Origin: Tolypocladium sp. Sup5 PDA-1
Taxonomy: Eukaryota > Ascomycota > Sordariomycetes > Hypocreales > Ophiocordycipitaceae
Assembly: GCA_000750105.3 (NCBI GenBank)
Contig: JPHH03000020.1
Span: 248,001-312,000 of the forward strand
DNA: 64,000 nucleotides
Direction of reading: 5' to 3'
Each line of letters opens with the position of its first letter. Position 1 is the first letter of the stretch. The translations under genes were made by a program, and so were the position numbers. Under the pieces are notes generated by a model. The model was given only the letters and a program-made list of their open reading frames with translations, had not been told where the DNA came from and did no database searches. Shown here piece by piece: positions 33,871 to 44,463 of this stretch.

Positions 33871-35878
33871 TCAGTGCCATCCCTCGGTTACCATGCCCTG
33901 GGCATTAGGCACCCCCACCAGGATGACCCCGCGCGGAACTCTCACATCCTTGACCTTCATGCAACCAAACACATTGACTTCCTTGATCTTCGGACAGGCG
34001 CGGAAGATGCAACCCAGGATGAAGTCCGTCACATCCTCGCAGAAGCTAATCTCCAGCTTCTTCAGCTCGGGGTAGTGTGCCTTGTCGTCAAAGACCTCCT
34101 CAAACGCCTCTCGCGAGATATGTCGGCAGGCGTGCACGTTCAGGTGCTCCAGCTTCGACCCAGAGTGCGCCATAAGCGCTTTGAAGCCCTCTCCGCAAAG
34201 GCCGACTTTGTCATCGTTATCACGGGGCCGAGTCGAATCAATGTATCGGCACTTTTGCAGGTCCAAGAAATGCACTGGAGGGTTCTGCCAACCAGTGAAG
34301 AGTTGGACGAAGCCCTGATCTGTCATTCTCTCGCTGTCGGTGATGCGCAGCTTGTGGAGAGAGCGGCAGTGCTCGTGAATCGCTCGCAGAACATTGTCAT
34401 CGGTATCTGGCACAATCTTCAGAGACAAAGTCTTGAGGCCGTGTCCAATCTTGGAAACGGCACTAGAAACGGCCGCCGAGGAGGTGGGATTCTGCAGCTG
34501 CAGGCCGAGGTGCTCAAGTGACGAAAGTTCGCCAATGGCTTCCACGCCCTTGCTTGTGAGCTTCTGGTTGTTCTCAACCTTGAGACGCAGCAGGTTGGGA
34601 CAATGATTCGCGATCGCTGTAATGCTCTCATCGCCAAAGTGATTGTCGGTGTAGTAGACTTGCAGGCCCTTGAGAGCCTGTCCCTTTGCAGCGAAATACT
34701 CATGCCACTTCTCCTCGCTCAGTAAATTTGCACCATGCAGGTAGAAGCTTTCCAGGGCAATGTCGCGAGAGAGGAGGTAGTCCATGACCTCGTCTTTGAA
34801 CTGAATGGCGCATCGGGCTTTGAATCTTCGCAGATTCGGGGCAACTTGGAAGATGCTGATAAAGTCCTGGTCGCCTAGTCTCGCACCATCGTAAATGTGA
34901 AGAGTCTCGGTCGTGGGTTGCGCAAACAAAGGCAACGTCTCTGGCTTCAACAGCCTGCGTTTCGAGAATAGTCTCGCAATTTTGTCGATCAAGTGGTCCG
35001 GCAAGTCGCCCAGGCTGTCGGCCATGTCGACGTTCTTGGCCAGGGTCTGGACGCACAGTGTAGCCAGGCTCATTGTGCCCACGTCTCCATCCAGGATGCG
35101 GCTTTGCATGGCACGACGCGAGCCGACGCCGCCAGCCTGCTTGCGCGGCTTCTTCTTGGGCTGGTCGCCATCCCTCTCTTTCGCAAGTTCCTTCCCGCAG
35201 GGAGCACACAGCAGACCTCCGTCGGGTCCAGCGAGGGAATAAGGGGTCACGGTGAATCTCTTTCCGCAGATTTCGCAGTTTTCCATCTGGCCTGGCATTG
35301 GTGCATGGGTCGACTCGAATAACGCCCGTGCGATTTCGTCGTCGGAATCAGAATCGTCGACACGCTTCTTGCGCTTTTTGAAGGCCTTGGAGTTCTTGAT
35401 CTTCTCTATCGCCTTCTTCTCATCGGCTTTCTTCTTGGTCTTCTCCTCCTCGGTCGCATTGCGACTTGGTCGCCTAAGACTGCTGCTGGATTGGGCAGCA
35501 GGTGCAGTGGCCTCCTCGCCGTTCTGCTCCGCCTGCGCTGCAGCTTGCTGCCGGCGCAGGTCGGCATCGTCTCTGATCTGACGAGCAGAGATATTGTGCG
35601 ACTACATCTCCGATCAGCGATTGTATTAATATGGGAAATAAGGTGTGGACTTGCGGCAAGGAAGTCTGTCAACGCCGATTGGCTAGAGTCGCAGATGTCA
35701 GTGGTGAACAGACAGAAGGAAGGTTGGCGGATGTGCTTACGGTCCAGTGATGTTTCGGGCAGGCCGTCCATTCTGGTCCTGGTTCTGGGTCGGCCTCTGA
35801 CGCGCCCTTGAAAGAGAAGCGCCATCGTCAGCTGAGCGTGCCACACAGAGAGCATCCAGGGTCTGCGACAACTTACAT
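33871..35878 (-). CDS. RAD7: DNA repair protein Rad7 (leucine-rich-repeat subunit of global-genome NER)
   Basis: The model has coding exons 35877-35878 (AT of the start codon), 35741-35806, 35655-35682 and 33871-35601, giving 608 residues. The N-terminus has the Rad7 block GPQSALTDFLASHNISA, then a basic/acidic linker, a Cys-x2-Cys pair repeated (CEICGKRF, residues 141-144, and LLCAPC, 164-167) and a long leucine-rich-repeat region of the F-box/LRR type (for example LLRLKVENNQKLTSKGVEAIG). Rad7 pairs with the Rad16 ATPase in lesion recognition in untranscribed chromatin and acts with a cullin-type ubiquitin ligase. The third intron (35602-35654) has a GC donor (GCAAGT). No in-frame ATG exists between an upstream stop and residue 134, so the start is formed by splicing AT to G across a 70-bp intron with a perfect GTAAGT donor. 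RAD16 lies head to head. Confidence 0.88.
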
Positions 35879-36754
35879 TCTCTCCGTTGTCGGCGTCAAC
35901 CGAAGGATTGGTGGGATTGGTGATCCCGGGACAAAACTCCAGAGCCCAGCAGAGGCGGACAGGCCAAAACGAGTGTCAACAGGGAATGGTTGCCAGAAGC
36001 GACAGACAAGGCAACGGCTGGACGACGAGATGAAGAGAGCAGGTGGCGTTCACGGATGTTCAGTCTGCCCAGTGCCAAGTATGGCACGTCGCAGCAATTG
36101 CGCGGAGCTAACACGGTGTCATGTGACCTGCGAGCATTTTTTAATTGAAGCCAATGCGCACTGTACAAATTCACTGTCTCCCCCAGAAAACATGCTGCGG
36201 TGGGGTCCTGGCTACAGTGCGGAATCCCAATCACACGGTCTCTGTACCCAGCACGTGCTTTCGTGTTAAGTGAAAACGCGAGCGTCGCCCTTTGGCCGGC
36301 AGGCACTGTGAACTGGCGCCTTCTGGCACGGCAGGAAAAAGGAGCAGTGGCAACTTTTCGTCCGTGACTTTCACAGCTGCGATTCATCACGTCTTTTGCA
36401 TCTCCATCAATTGCGTTTGCACGAGATCCAGCCCTCGCAGTTTTCTTCCTCGTCGAGGGCGGTCACAAGCCCAAGCCCCCGGGAGAAGTAACTGGGCTGT
36501 CGACACTCGCTGCGTCACCCCGGAAACTCACCTGAAAAGTCGCCATCGTTCTCTGCGACCACATCGGCTCTGTCCCTGTACCAACGCTCCCTGCCGTTTG
36601 TTTTCATCCAGCCCACTCATTGGCGTCTGCTGCACAACTTCCCCTTTTCCAAATCGCCACTGCAGTTCTACCACAGGCAACGTTCTGTGCCATCCGTCGT
36701 GAGGCGACCAGGGTTGGCCGTTGATAAGGGCCTTGGAACTTAACGACGACCACG
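35879..36754. promoter_or_regulatory. Shared RAD7-RAD16 divergent promoter
   Basis: The 876 bp between the two start codons contain the 5' leaders and promoters of both repair genes. A perfect palindrome AGCACGTGCT lies near the middle at 36250-36259. No other gene is supported in between; open frames here are short. Confidence 0.6.
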
Positions 36755-39700
36755 ATGCCTCGCGGCCGCCGCTCACTCCAGGGTGCAGCCACCCCTACAT
36801 CGGAAAGACTCTGTACGCAACCACACCGGTATCCGCATGTCATCTATTCTTGCAGCTAACATGACATCTCATAGCCTCCGTCAATGGATCTGGCAATGAG
36901 ACAGGACGCCTCACCCGCTCCAGCTCGTCCAGGAGGCCTCTACAGTCGACCAATGGTGACAGGTTCGACGTGATGGGTGCGCCAAGCAACTCCACGCCGA
37001 CTACAAAACGGCCCAGGGGCAGACCCTCTCGCGCCTCCCTACTGTCCAATGTCGATAACTCCGCTGCTGCGTCGCCTGCCTCTACGGATATAGCACCTCC
37101 AAGCGTCAAGCGCTCTCGCGGCAGACCAAGCAAAGCCTCTGTTGCAGGCAGCGAATCTGTCTCGTCGGTACCAACGCCCGTCGACGCATCATCCGACAGC
37201 GAGTACTCCACGCCCGCCACCAGCAAAGTGCCGACTCCTGTTGCGACAGACGGCCTCGCATCTTCCGGGCCATCAAAGCTCGCCATGTCCTTTGAAGTAC
37301 GCCTCCCGGCAAGGACGAACCAACAGGCCCCAGACAGCGAGCGAGCGTTGCGGACCAGCATTTATTCCCTGAATGCCGGGCCTAAACGCAATGCCGGAGA
37401 GATCATGGGCACGGACGACGATGACGATTTCTCTGACACCTCTCCCGATGCCCAGGCTGCCCGCCGCCTCCAGCAAGAAGAGTTCACAAAGGCAGGCATG
37501 GCTGCTATGCCTCAGACTGGCTCTGTCAGTCAGGGTGGTCGCCCCTCGGCTTCTGCCGCCAAATTTTTGTCCCCACTGCCCACCAGAGCGGCCCCGAAGC
37601 GCGGTCGAGCCTCCACCGGAAGGACAACACAACAAGCACCACCCGCCAAGAGGAGCAAGGTTATACCAGACTCCGACGACCTTTCGGCTTCTGACATCAA
37701 CATGGATGCTGAAATTGCCGCCGCCGCCGCACTGGACTCGGATGAACTCTCGGAGCCTTTTGTATCCGAAGACGAAGCCTCGCTCGCCGATTCGGATGAG
37801 TTGAGCGAGCTTGACGAAGTCTTCGGGTCTGATAGCGAGGACGAGCCTCTCAGCGCAGTCAGGAGAGGCAAACGGCCAGCAAAAGCACCACTTCCCGCCA
37901 GAAAGGTGAAGATTCTGCTCAAGACTCCCCGAAAGTCTGCTGCTCGAATCCCTGCTGCCAGAAAGCCTCTCCGTCTCCCCAGCAGGAAGTTCCAAACTGC
38001 CGCGGTGCCAGACGATTCCGATGAGGGCGACGATATCAACGGCGAATCTGCCAACTCGATCGACATTTTGGGGTCGGATTTGACCTCCATCTCTTCAGTG
38101 TCTGGTCTCAATTCAACCGCTACTAGTGATGCGGAACTTGACGCTGAACTCGAGGAGAGCCTGGCAGCGATAAGGCGCGTTACTGCCACACGTCGTGGCT
38201 ACAGGAGAACCGGCAACAATCGACGCCTTAAGAAGGAGCGTGATCGTCTGGAAACCCACCATCCTGAGATTACCACAATGTGGGAGAAATTGGAGAATAT
38301 GCCTGTCCTTAATGCCGGCATGGCCCAGCAGCCACAGAGCATCTCCCGACAACTCAAGCCTTTCCAGCTCGAGGGTCTCGCTTGGATGAAGGAAATGGAG
38401 AAGTTGGAGTGGAAAGGCGGTCTCCTCGGCGACGAAATGGGCCTTGGCAAGACCATCCAGGCAGTCTCCCTGATCATGTCCGACTACCCGGCCAAGCAAC
38501 CGTCGTTGGTTCTTGTGCCCCCAGTCGCTCTCATGCAGTGGCAGTCGGAGATCAAGTCCTACACCGACGGCACTCTCAAGACGTTTGTCTTCCACGGCAC
38601 CAACCAAAAAGCCAAGGGCATCACCGTCAAGGAGCTCAAGAACTACGATGTCATCATGATGTCGTACAACAGCCTCGAGTCCATGTACCGGAAGCAAGAG
38701 AAGGGATTCAAGCGCAAGAATGGAATTCACAAAGAGAAGAGTGTCATTCACTCGATCCACTTTCATCGCATTATGCTGGATGAGGCCCACTGCATCAAGA
38801 CGAGGACTACCATGACTGCCAAAGCATGCTTCGCGCTCAAGACTGACTTCCGCTGGTGCTTGACTGGGACTCCTCTTCAGAACCGCATCGGAGAGTTTTT
38901 CTCATTGATCAGATTCCTCAACGTCAAGCCCTTTGCATCATACCTTTGCAAACAGTGCCCCTGCTCGCAACTCGAGTGGACCATGAACGAGGACAGCCGG
39001 TGTACTAGTTGCAACCATGCCGGCATGCAGCATGTCTCCGTCTTCAACCAGGAGCTTCTCAACCCGATTCAAAAGTTTGGCAACCTGGGACCTGGGAGAG
39101 ATGCGTTCCGCAAGCTGCGGTTAATGACGGATCGAATCATGTTGCGGCGACTCAAGAAGGATCATACCAATTCCATGGAGCTCCCCGTCAAGGAGATTTA
39201 CGTCGACCGGCAGTTCTTTGGCGAGGAGGAGAACGACTTCGCCAACAGCATCATGACCAACGGCCAGCGCAAGTTTGACACCTATGTGGCCCAGGGTGTG
39301 CTTCTGAACAACTACGCCAACATCTTTGGTCTGATCATGCAGATGCGCCAGGTCGCCGATCACCCTGACCTGATCTTGAAGAAGAATGCCGAGGGCGGCC
39401 AAAACGTCCTGATCTGTTGCATCTGCGACGAGCCAGCCGAGGACACGGTCCGCAGCCGCTGCAAGCATGACTTCTGCCGGACCTGTGTGGCTAGTTACGT
39501 CAGGTCGACGGACGAGCCGGACTGCCCGCGATGCCACATTCCGCTGTCGATTGACCTCGAGCAGCCGGAGATTGAGCAGGACGAGACCCTGGTGAAGAAG
39601 AACTCCATCATCAATCGCATCAAGATGGAGAACTGGACGTCCTCGTCCAAGATTGAAATGCTCGTGCACGAGCTTCACAAGCTGCGTTCTGACAACGCCT

Positions 39701-40221
39701 CGCACAAGTCCATCATCTTCTCCCAGTTTACGACGATGCTGCAGCTCATCGAATGGCGCCTGCGACGAGCCGGCATTACGACCGTCATGTTGGACGGCAG
39801 CATGACGCCAGCGCAGCGCCAGGCCTCGATTGAGCATTTCATGACCAACGTGAATGTGGAGTGCTTTTTGGTGTCTCTCAAGGCCGGTGGTGTGGCTCTC
39901 AACCTCACGGAGGCGTCGAGAGTCTTTATTGTTGACCCGTAAGTCGTTCCCCATGAGTTGCGATGAAGTGGGCAATGCTGACAATGGTTTAGATGGTGGA
40001 ACCCGGCAGCCGAGTGGCAGTCCGCTGATCGATGCCACCGCATTGGCCAGACGCGGCCATGCACCATTACCCGTCTGTGCATCGAGGACTCTGTCGAGAG
40101 CCGCATGGTGCTGATCCAGGAAAAAAAGACCAACATGATCAACTCGACTATCAACGCAGACGACAAGGCCATGGAGTCTCTCACCCCCGAGGACATGCAG
40201 TTCCTCTTCCGCGGCTCTTGA
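36755..40221 (+). CDS. RAD16: Rad16: SNF2-family ATPase with embedded RING finger
   Basis: Exons are 36755-36812, 36875-39938 and 39993-40221, giving 1116 residues. The first 450 residues are low-complexity and charged, with AT-hook-like RPRGRPSR and RSRGRPSK. The ATPase core follows: QLEGLAWM, Walker A DEMGLGKT (539-546), DEAH (655-658), TGTPLQNR. A C3HC4 RING (CCICDEPAEDTVRSRC to CPRC, about 847-890) is inserted between the two RecA lobes as in Rad16/Rad5. The second lobe has IIFSQFTTML, MLDGSMTPAQRQ, SLKAGGVALNLT and, across the last intron, DPWWNPAAEWQSADRCHRIGQ. Rad16 translocates on chromatin and works with Rad7 in global-genome nucleotide excision repair. The first intron (62 bp) is placed to give the N-terminal MPRGRR start. 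Confidence 0.95.
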
Positions 40222-40958
40222 GGGCCTGCAGCTCTACGGCAAGGGGTTCAGCCTTTACGTGAGACGAAGCATAAGGTGGTTGTGTGTTTTTTGATCAGTT
40301 TTACGGCAGCAAGGAGTGGCAGACGGGCATAACGAGAAAGGGAGCAAAAGCGTGGCATTGTGGCTATGGAGCTGCTCATGTATCATCTTGGCGTTGGACG
40401 GACAAGAAAGACACCGGGTGACGGAGAGGTGGTATTTGTTCTTAGCTGTGCTATCATGCCCATGTACGGATCCTCTCTGTAGAGTTGCCAAAGAAAATAC
40501 TTTGGGAGTATCGCTCTGTTCCCCTTGGCCGTGCATCGCCGTAGCCACGTCCTGGATGAGTCTCGTTGGTGATTGACCGAGCTACCCTGTACCCTCCCTG
40601 ATGGTCATCAAGAAAAACCCAACGGGACAAGCTTGTCACATCAAACGCAGAGGGCGGAGCTCATGTGTCACAAGCAAAGGGAAAAGAGACTATATTTCAT
40701 CCCACAATGGTTTTGTCTATGGTCGTCGTAGACTTTTTAGCCGAGAACCCATCATCGTGCCTGAGCCCCCCTTCATCCAAGGGTCGTGGGTGTCACGTTT
40801 CACTCCCGCCGTTCCCTCCAACTTGCGTTCCTCCATTAACTCGTGATATCAAAATGTCTCGTGGCACGGGTGGCGCGGGCAACAGAATCCTCGCATAGCT
40901 TTTTCATATTTTGGGGTTTTGTTGGTTGACGTGTGTGTGTGTCGGGCACGCAGCCGGC
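40222..40958. other. Intergenic between convergent genes
   Basis: About 0.74 kb containing the 3' regions of RAD16 and the elongation factor gene. A short GT run lies at about 40929-40942. No gene is seen. Confidence 0.45.
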
Positions 40959-42119
40959 TTACAGCTTCTGCATGGCGACGACGTCGGAGGACTGGACGTA
41001 GTCCTCGAACTCGGAGATCTGCTCCTGGAGCTCGTCCAGGGAGACCTTGTCGTCCTCGACGACCAGGTTGATCTGCAGCTTCTTGATGCCGAAGCCGACG
41101 GCGACGAGCTTGGAGGCACCCCAGACCAGACCATCCTTCTCGATGCCACGGACGGCAGCCTCGAGGGCGGCCATGTCGGTCTCGTCATCTGAACATTGCG
41201 CGTCAGCATATCTTGTTCGCAAACGCCCACTCTGAACCGGTCGTTCCACCCGACAGAGGTGGGCGAACAGGGGGGGAGGTTGTGTGCAAACGTACCCCAG
41301 GGCTTGACATCCATGGTCACAACCGACTTGGCAGCGGGCTTAGTCTTGCCCTCCTTCTTCTTGCGGTACTCGGCCAGACGCTCCTCGCGGATCCTGGCGG
41401 CCTCGGCATCCTCCTCCTCGTCGTCGCTGCCGAACAGGTCGACGTCGTCGTCATCGTCAGCGGCGGCGGGGGCCTTGGCCGGGTTGAGGGTCACCTCGGC
41501 AACCTCGGGGCCGTAGACGGTGTAGGGCTTGCTGGCATCGCCGGACAGGTTGCTGAACTCGTCCTCGAAGGTGGCGATGTGCTTGTACCAGCGGGCGGCG
41601 TGGGGGTACTTGTCAGCGTCGGGGCTGGACTTGAGGGCCTTGAAGCAGGCGACGTCGGCCTGGGAGGCGGAGAAGCTGTCGCGAGGCAGGACGTGTCAGC
41701 GGCGCTTTAAGTCAAAACGGCAACGGGTACAGAGCCGTTAGGGAAGACGGTTGTGGCGGCGACGGAGCGGTCAGAGGTGCACAATGTGCTGGGTTGTGTA
41801 ATCGTATGCAGGTCTTGAGGCTGCTCAGGAACACGGACCATGGGAATCATCACGGTAAGGGGAAAACGAGGGGTAGCGGCCATATGGAGTTGTGCTTCTC
41901 GCAAGCACAATGGGAAGGAAGAGCATCATACCCAGTGATGTAGGAGCGGGTGACCAGCCAGTTGTTCAGGACTGCAACGCCTCGTCAGCCAAAATAAATT
42001 TCGCGGGGTCGACGCCCAGAGTCAGGATGCGACGATTGGGGAGCCGTCCAGGGGAGGAAGCAAAAGAGGGCAGACTCACGGCCAAGGCCAGCATCGGTGA
42101 GGAAGTCGGTGAAACCCAT
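40959..42119 (-). CDS. EFB1: Translation elongation factor 1-beta (eEF1B-alpha)
   Basis: Exons are 42080-42119, 41932-41971, 41296-41675 and 40959-41188, giving 229 residues. The start MGFTDFLTDAGL and the ASQADVACFKAL region form the GST-C-like N-terminal domain. The acidic linker contains the signature DDDVDLFGSDDEEED. The C-terminal nucleotide-exchange domain runs from MDVKPWDDETD to the terminal signature VQSSDVVAMQKL. The protein recharges eEF1A with GTP during elongation. Introns of 108, 256 and 107 bp are long for this window, and two exons of only 40 nt open the gene, a pattern common in highly expressed translation genes. All junctions restore the conserved sequence. Confidence 0.96.
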
Positions 42120-43048
42120 TGTGAAGGAAGATTCTGTGCGGCGGTGTTGATTCTCGACGGGGAGGAAGACGGTGGTCGTGGACGGAGGAGGTGACTGAGA
42201 GAGTCGGAGTTGTTTATTGGAGTCCTATCTGGAGGGGTATCCTGAAGAGATTGCAGCAGAAAAGGTGGCGGTTTTGTTGGATGGGAGACCCCGCGCCACA
42301 GCCCTAGCGCGGAGGCCTGAGGCAGCCAACTTCCGTCCCGACTTACATGTGCACAGGAAAGCCGCATTGACACGGGTATTTTCCGAGAATTACTGGGACT
42401 ATTGAAACTAGATGAATATCCCTGCGGCGGACTCGTTCCGAAATTTTCTTGGATTTATTTCCGTATCGCAGGGCCGTTTGCACGTTGGGAGTGCTCCCGA
42501 TGCCTCGCCCTGAGCGGTGTGGTCCCTTGATGACACGATGAACGAACGGCGAGGGGAAGCTAGAAAAAAGTTTTTGGCGGGGCAGCGAAGCAACCTGTCG
42601 CATTGGGCTGCACAGTTGGGCGCAACGGGCCGTGGCCCAGCATGTGAGCTTTGGTACATCACAACCACACGTAGCCAATCCCATTCATGAGACCATTTGG
42701 AACTACAAGCTGGGCATCGAATTGCTGCTCAAGCCTGCATTCCGATAAAGGTTCAGCATAACAGTGTGTCCAGCAGCAGATCCATGCCATCGCGCGGCGC
42801 ATCAACTGGTAGCATTGGGCATCACTCAAGGCAACATGGGGTAATACAGGTACATGTGCTTTTGCATTACTTGTCTAGGTACTTTGTAGTAACAGCCCCT
42901 ATTCCACCTGCATCATCTGTATGCGTATATATTACTCTTTGTACTTCAAACCAAACCAACCCGTACCAGCCCCCCTCTTGTGTAACTTTATCTCGATAGA
43001 AGCGAAATGCAAACGGCTGAATCCCAGCAAGGCTCGGAGAGAGCCGCC
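42120..43048. promoter_or_regulatory. Intergenic: EF1-beta promoter and ODC 3' region
   Basis: About 0.93 kb. The left part is the promoter and leader of the elongation factor gene (transcribed leftward); the right part is the 3' region of ornithine decarboxylase. No gene is seen. Confidence 0.45.
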
Positions 43049-44463
43049 TCAAAGATCCAACAGCGCCTGGGCGCCGGGCTCGCTGCAGACGTAAATGACG
43101 TCGTGCGCGTTGGAGAAGCCGTTGAACTGCGTCGCGGAGCACTTGGTGTACGCGCCCATGTCCTCAAAGTAGAGCCAGTCGCCGACGTCCAGGATGGAGT
43201 GGAAGCGCGTGCTCTCGCTGATGCGGTCGATGCCATCGCACGTCGGGCCCCAGACCGAGTACTCGACGCCCTCGCCGGAGCAGCAGGGGCTGGCGGCCGG
43301 CGTGTCGTACATGGTCTGGCCGGCGCGGCGCAGGATCTTGCCCACGGGGTGCTGGTGGTCGAACATGATGCTCGAGAAGTTGCCATAGACGCCGTCGTTG
43401 ACGTAGACCATGTAGCCCTTGCCGTCCAGCGTGGGGTCCTCGACGGTGCGACGAGCAATGATGTTGCACGCAATGGTAAAGGCCGCCGACACAAAGTAGC
43501 GGCCCGGCTCAGCAATGATGTCGACGTTGCAGCCTGCGGGGAAGAACTCGTCGAGGGCGCCATCGAGGGCACAAGCCATCTGTTCAAAGGTGTCGCCGCA
43601 GAAGCCGCCGCCGACGTCGAGGGTGCGCATGGCGAACCCAAGCTCACGGCCCTGCTGGAACACGGTGTGGGCATCCCGGACGGCCTTGTAGAAAGCCATC
43701 GGGTCAGACGCGCCGGAACCAACGTGGAAGCTGACGCCAACGACATTGAGTCCCAGGTTCTTGGCCAGGACGAGCAGTGCCTCGGTGGTGTCCATGGCGG
43801 CGCCAAACTTCATGCTGAGGCGGCACAGGCTCGAGGTGTCGTCCGTCATGATGCGCAGGAAGAGCTCGGCCTCGGGGAACAGCTTGGCAATCTTGTAGAG
43901 CTCGTCGGCGTTGTCAAAGGTCATCTGCTTGACGCCAACAGACTTGACGAAGCGGACGTAGGAGTTGGTCTTGCAGGGCTGCGCATAGATGATGCGCTCG
44001 GGGCTGGCGCCCATGGCCAGGACCTGCTCGATCTCCGTCTTGGAGGCGCAATCGAAGCCGGTGCCCAGTCCGGCCAGGAGGCGGAGGACCTGGGGGTCCG
44101 GGTTGCACTTGACAGCTATGAAGGGTACATGTTAGTAACAGTGATCCTCCCAAGATTCTGCCCGAGGGGTCAAGGCTCACCATAAAAGGGCTTGACCCGG
44201 GGCAGGTTCTTCTTCCACCGGAGGTGCTGCCTGTAGACCTCGCCGAGGTCCGCGACGTAAAAGGTGTCCTCGTCGCCCGGCTCGCACACCTCGTGGTCGA
44301 TGGCCTGCACGCGCTGGTGAAGAGCCTCGCCAATCAGCTGCTTGGGATCAACCACGACATGGTGCTGATGAAGAGCGTCCGCAAGGAGCGGTTTCTTCAT
44401 TAACATATGAGCATGATTGACATGGTTGTTGTAGTTGTCGATGACCGCCGTTGCCATAACCAT
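43049..44463 (-). CDS. SPE1: Ornithine decarboxylase
   Basis: Two exons (44181-44463, 43049-44115) with a 65-bp intron encode 449 residues. It makes putrescine from ornithine, the first committed step of polyamine synthesis, in the cytosol. The PLP lysine is in FYAVKCNP (Lys97, created across the splice junction). The barrel shows IIYAQPCKTNSYVRF, FHVGSGASDP, LDVGGGFCGD and AEPGRYFVSAAFT. The active-site cysteine region is WGPTCDGID near the C-terminus. MVMATA offers two ATGs six bases apart; either could be used. The family is regulated by polyamine-driven, antizyme-mediated degradation and, in Neurospora, through a long leader. Here the first 540 nt upstream of the start contain no ATG on the coding strand. 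Confidence 0.96.

Noticed and set aside
43007..44185. 392-codon open frame on the + strand opposite ornithine decarboxylase
   Set aside because: It mirrors the conserved enzyme exactly and arises from high GC at third codon positions; its translation is Val/Ala/Asp-rich without domain features.
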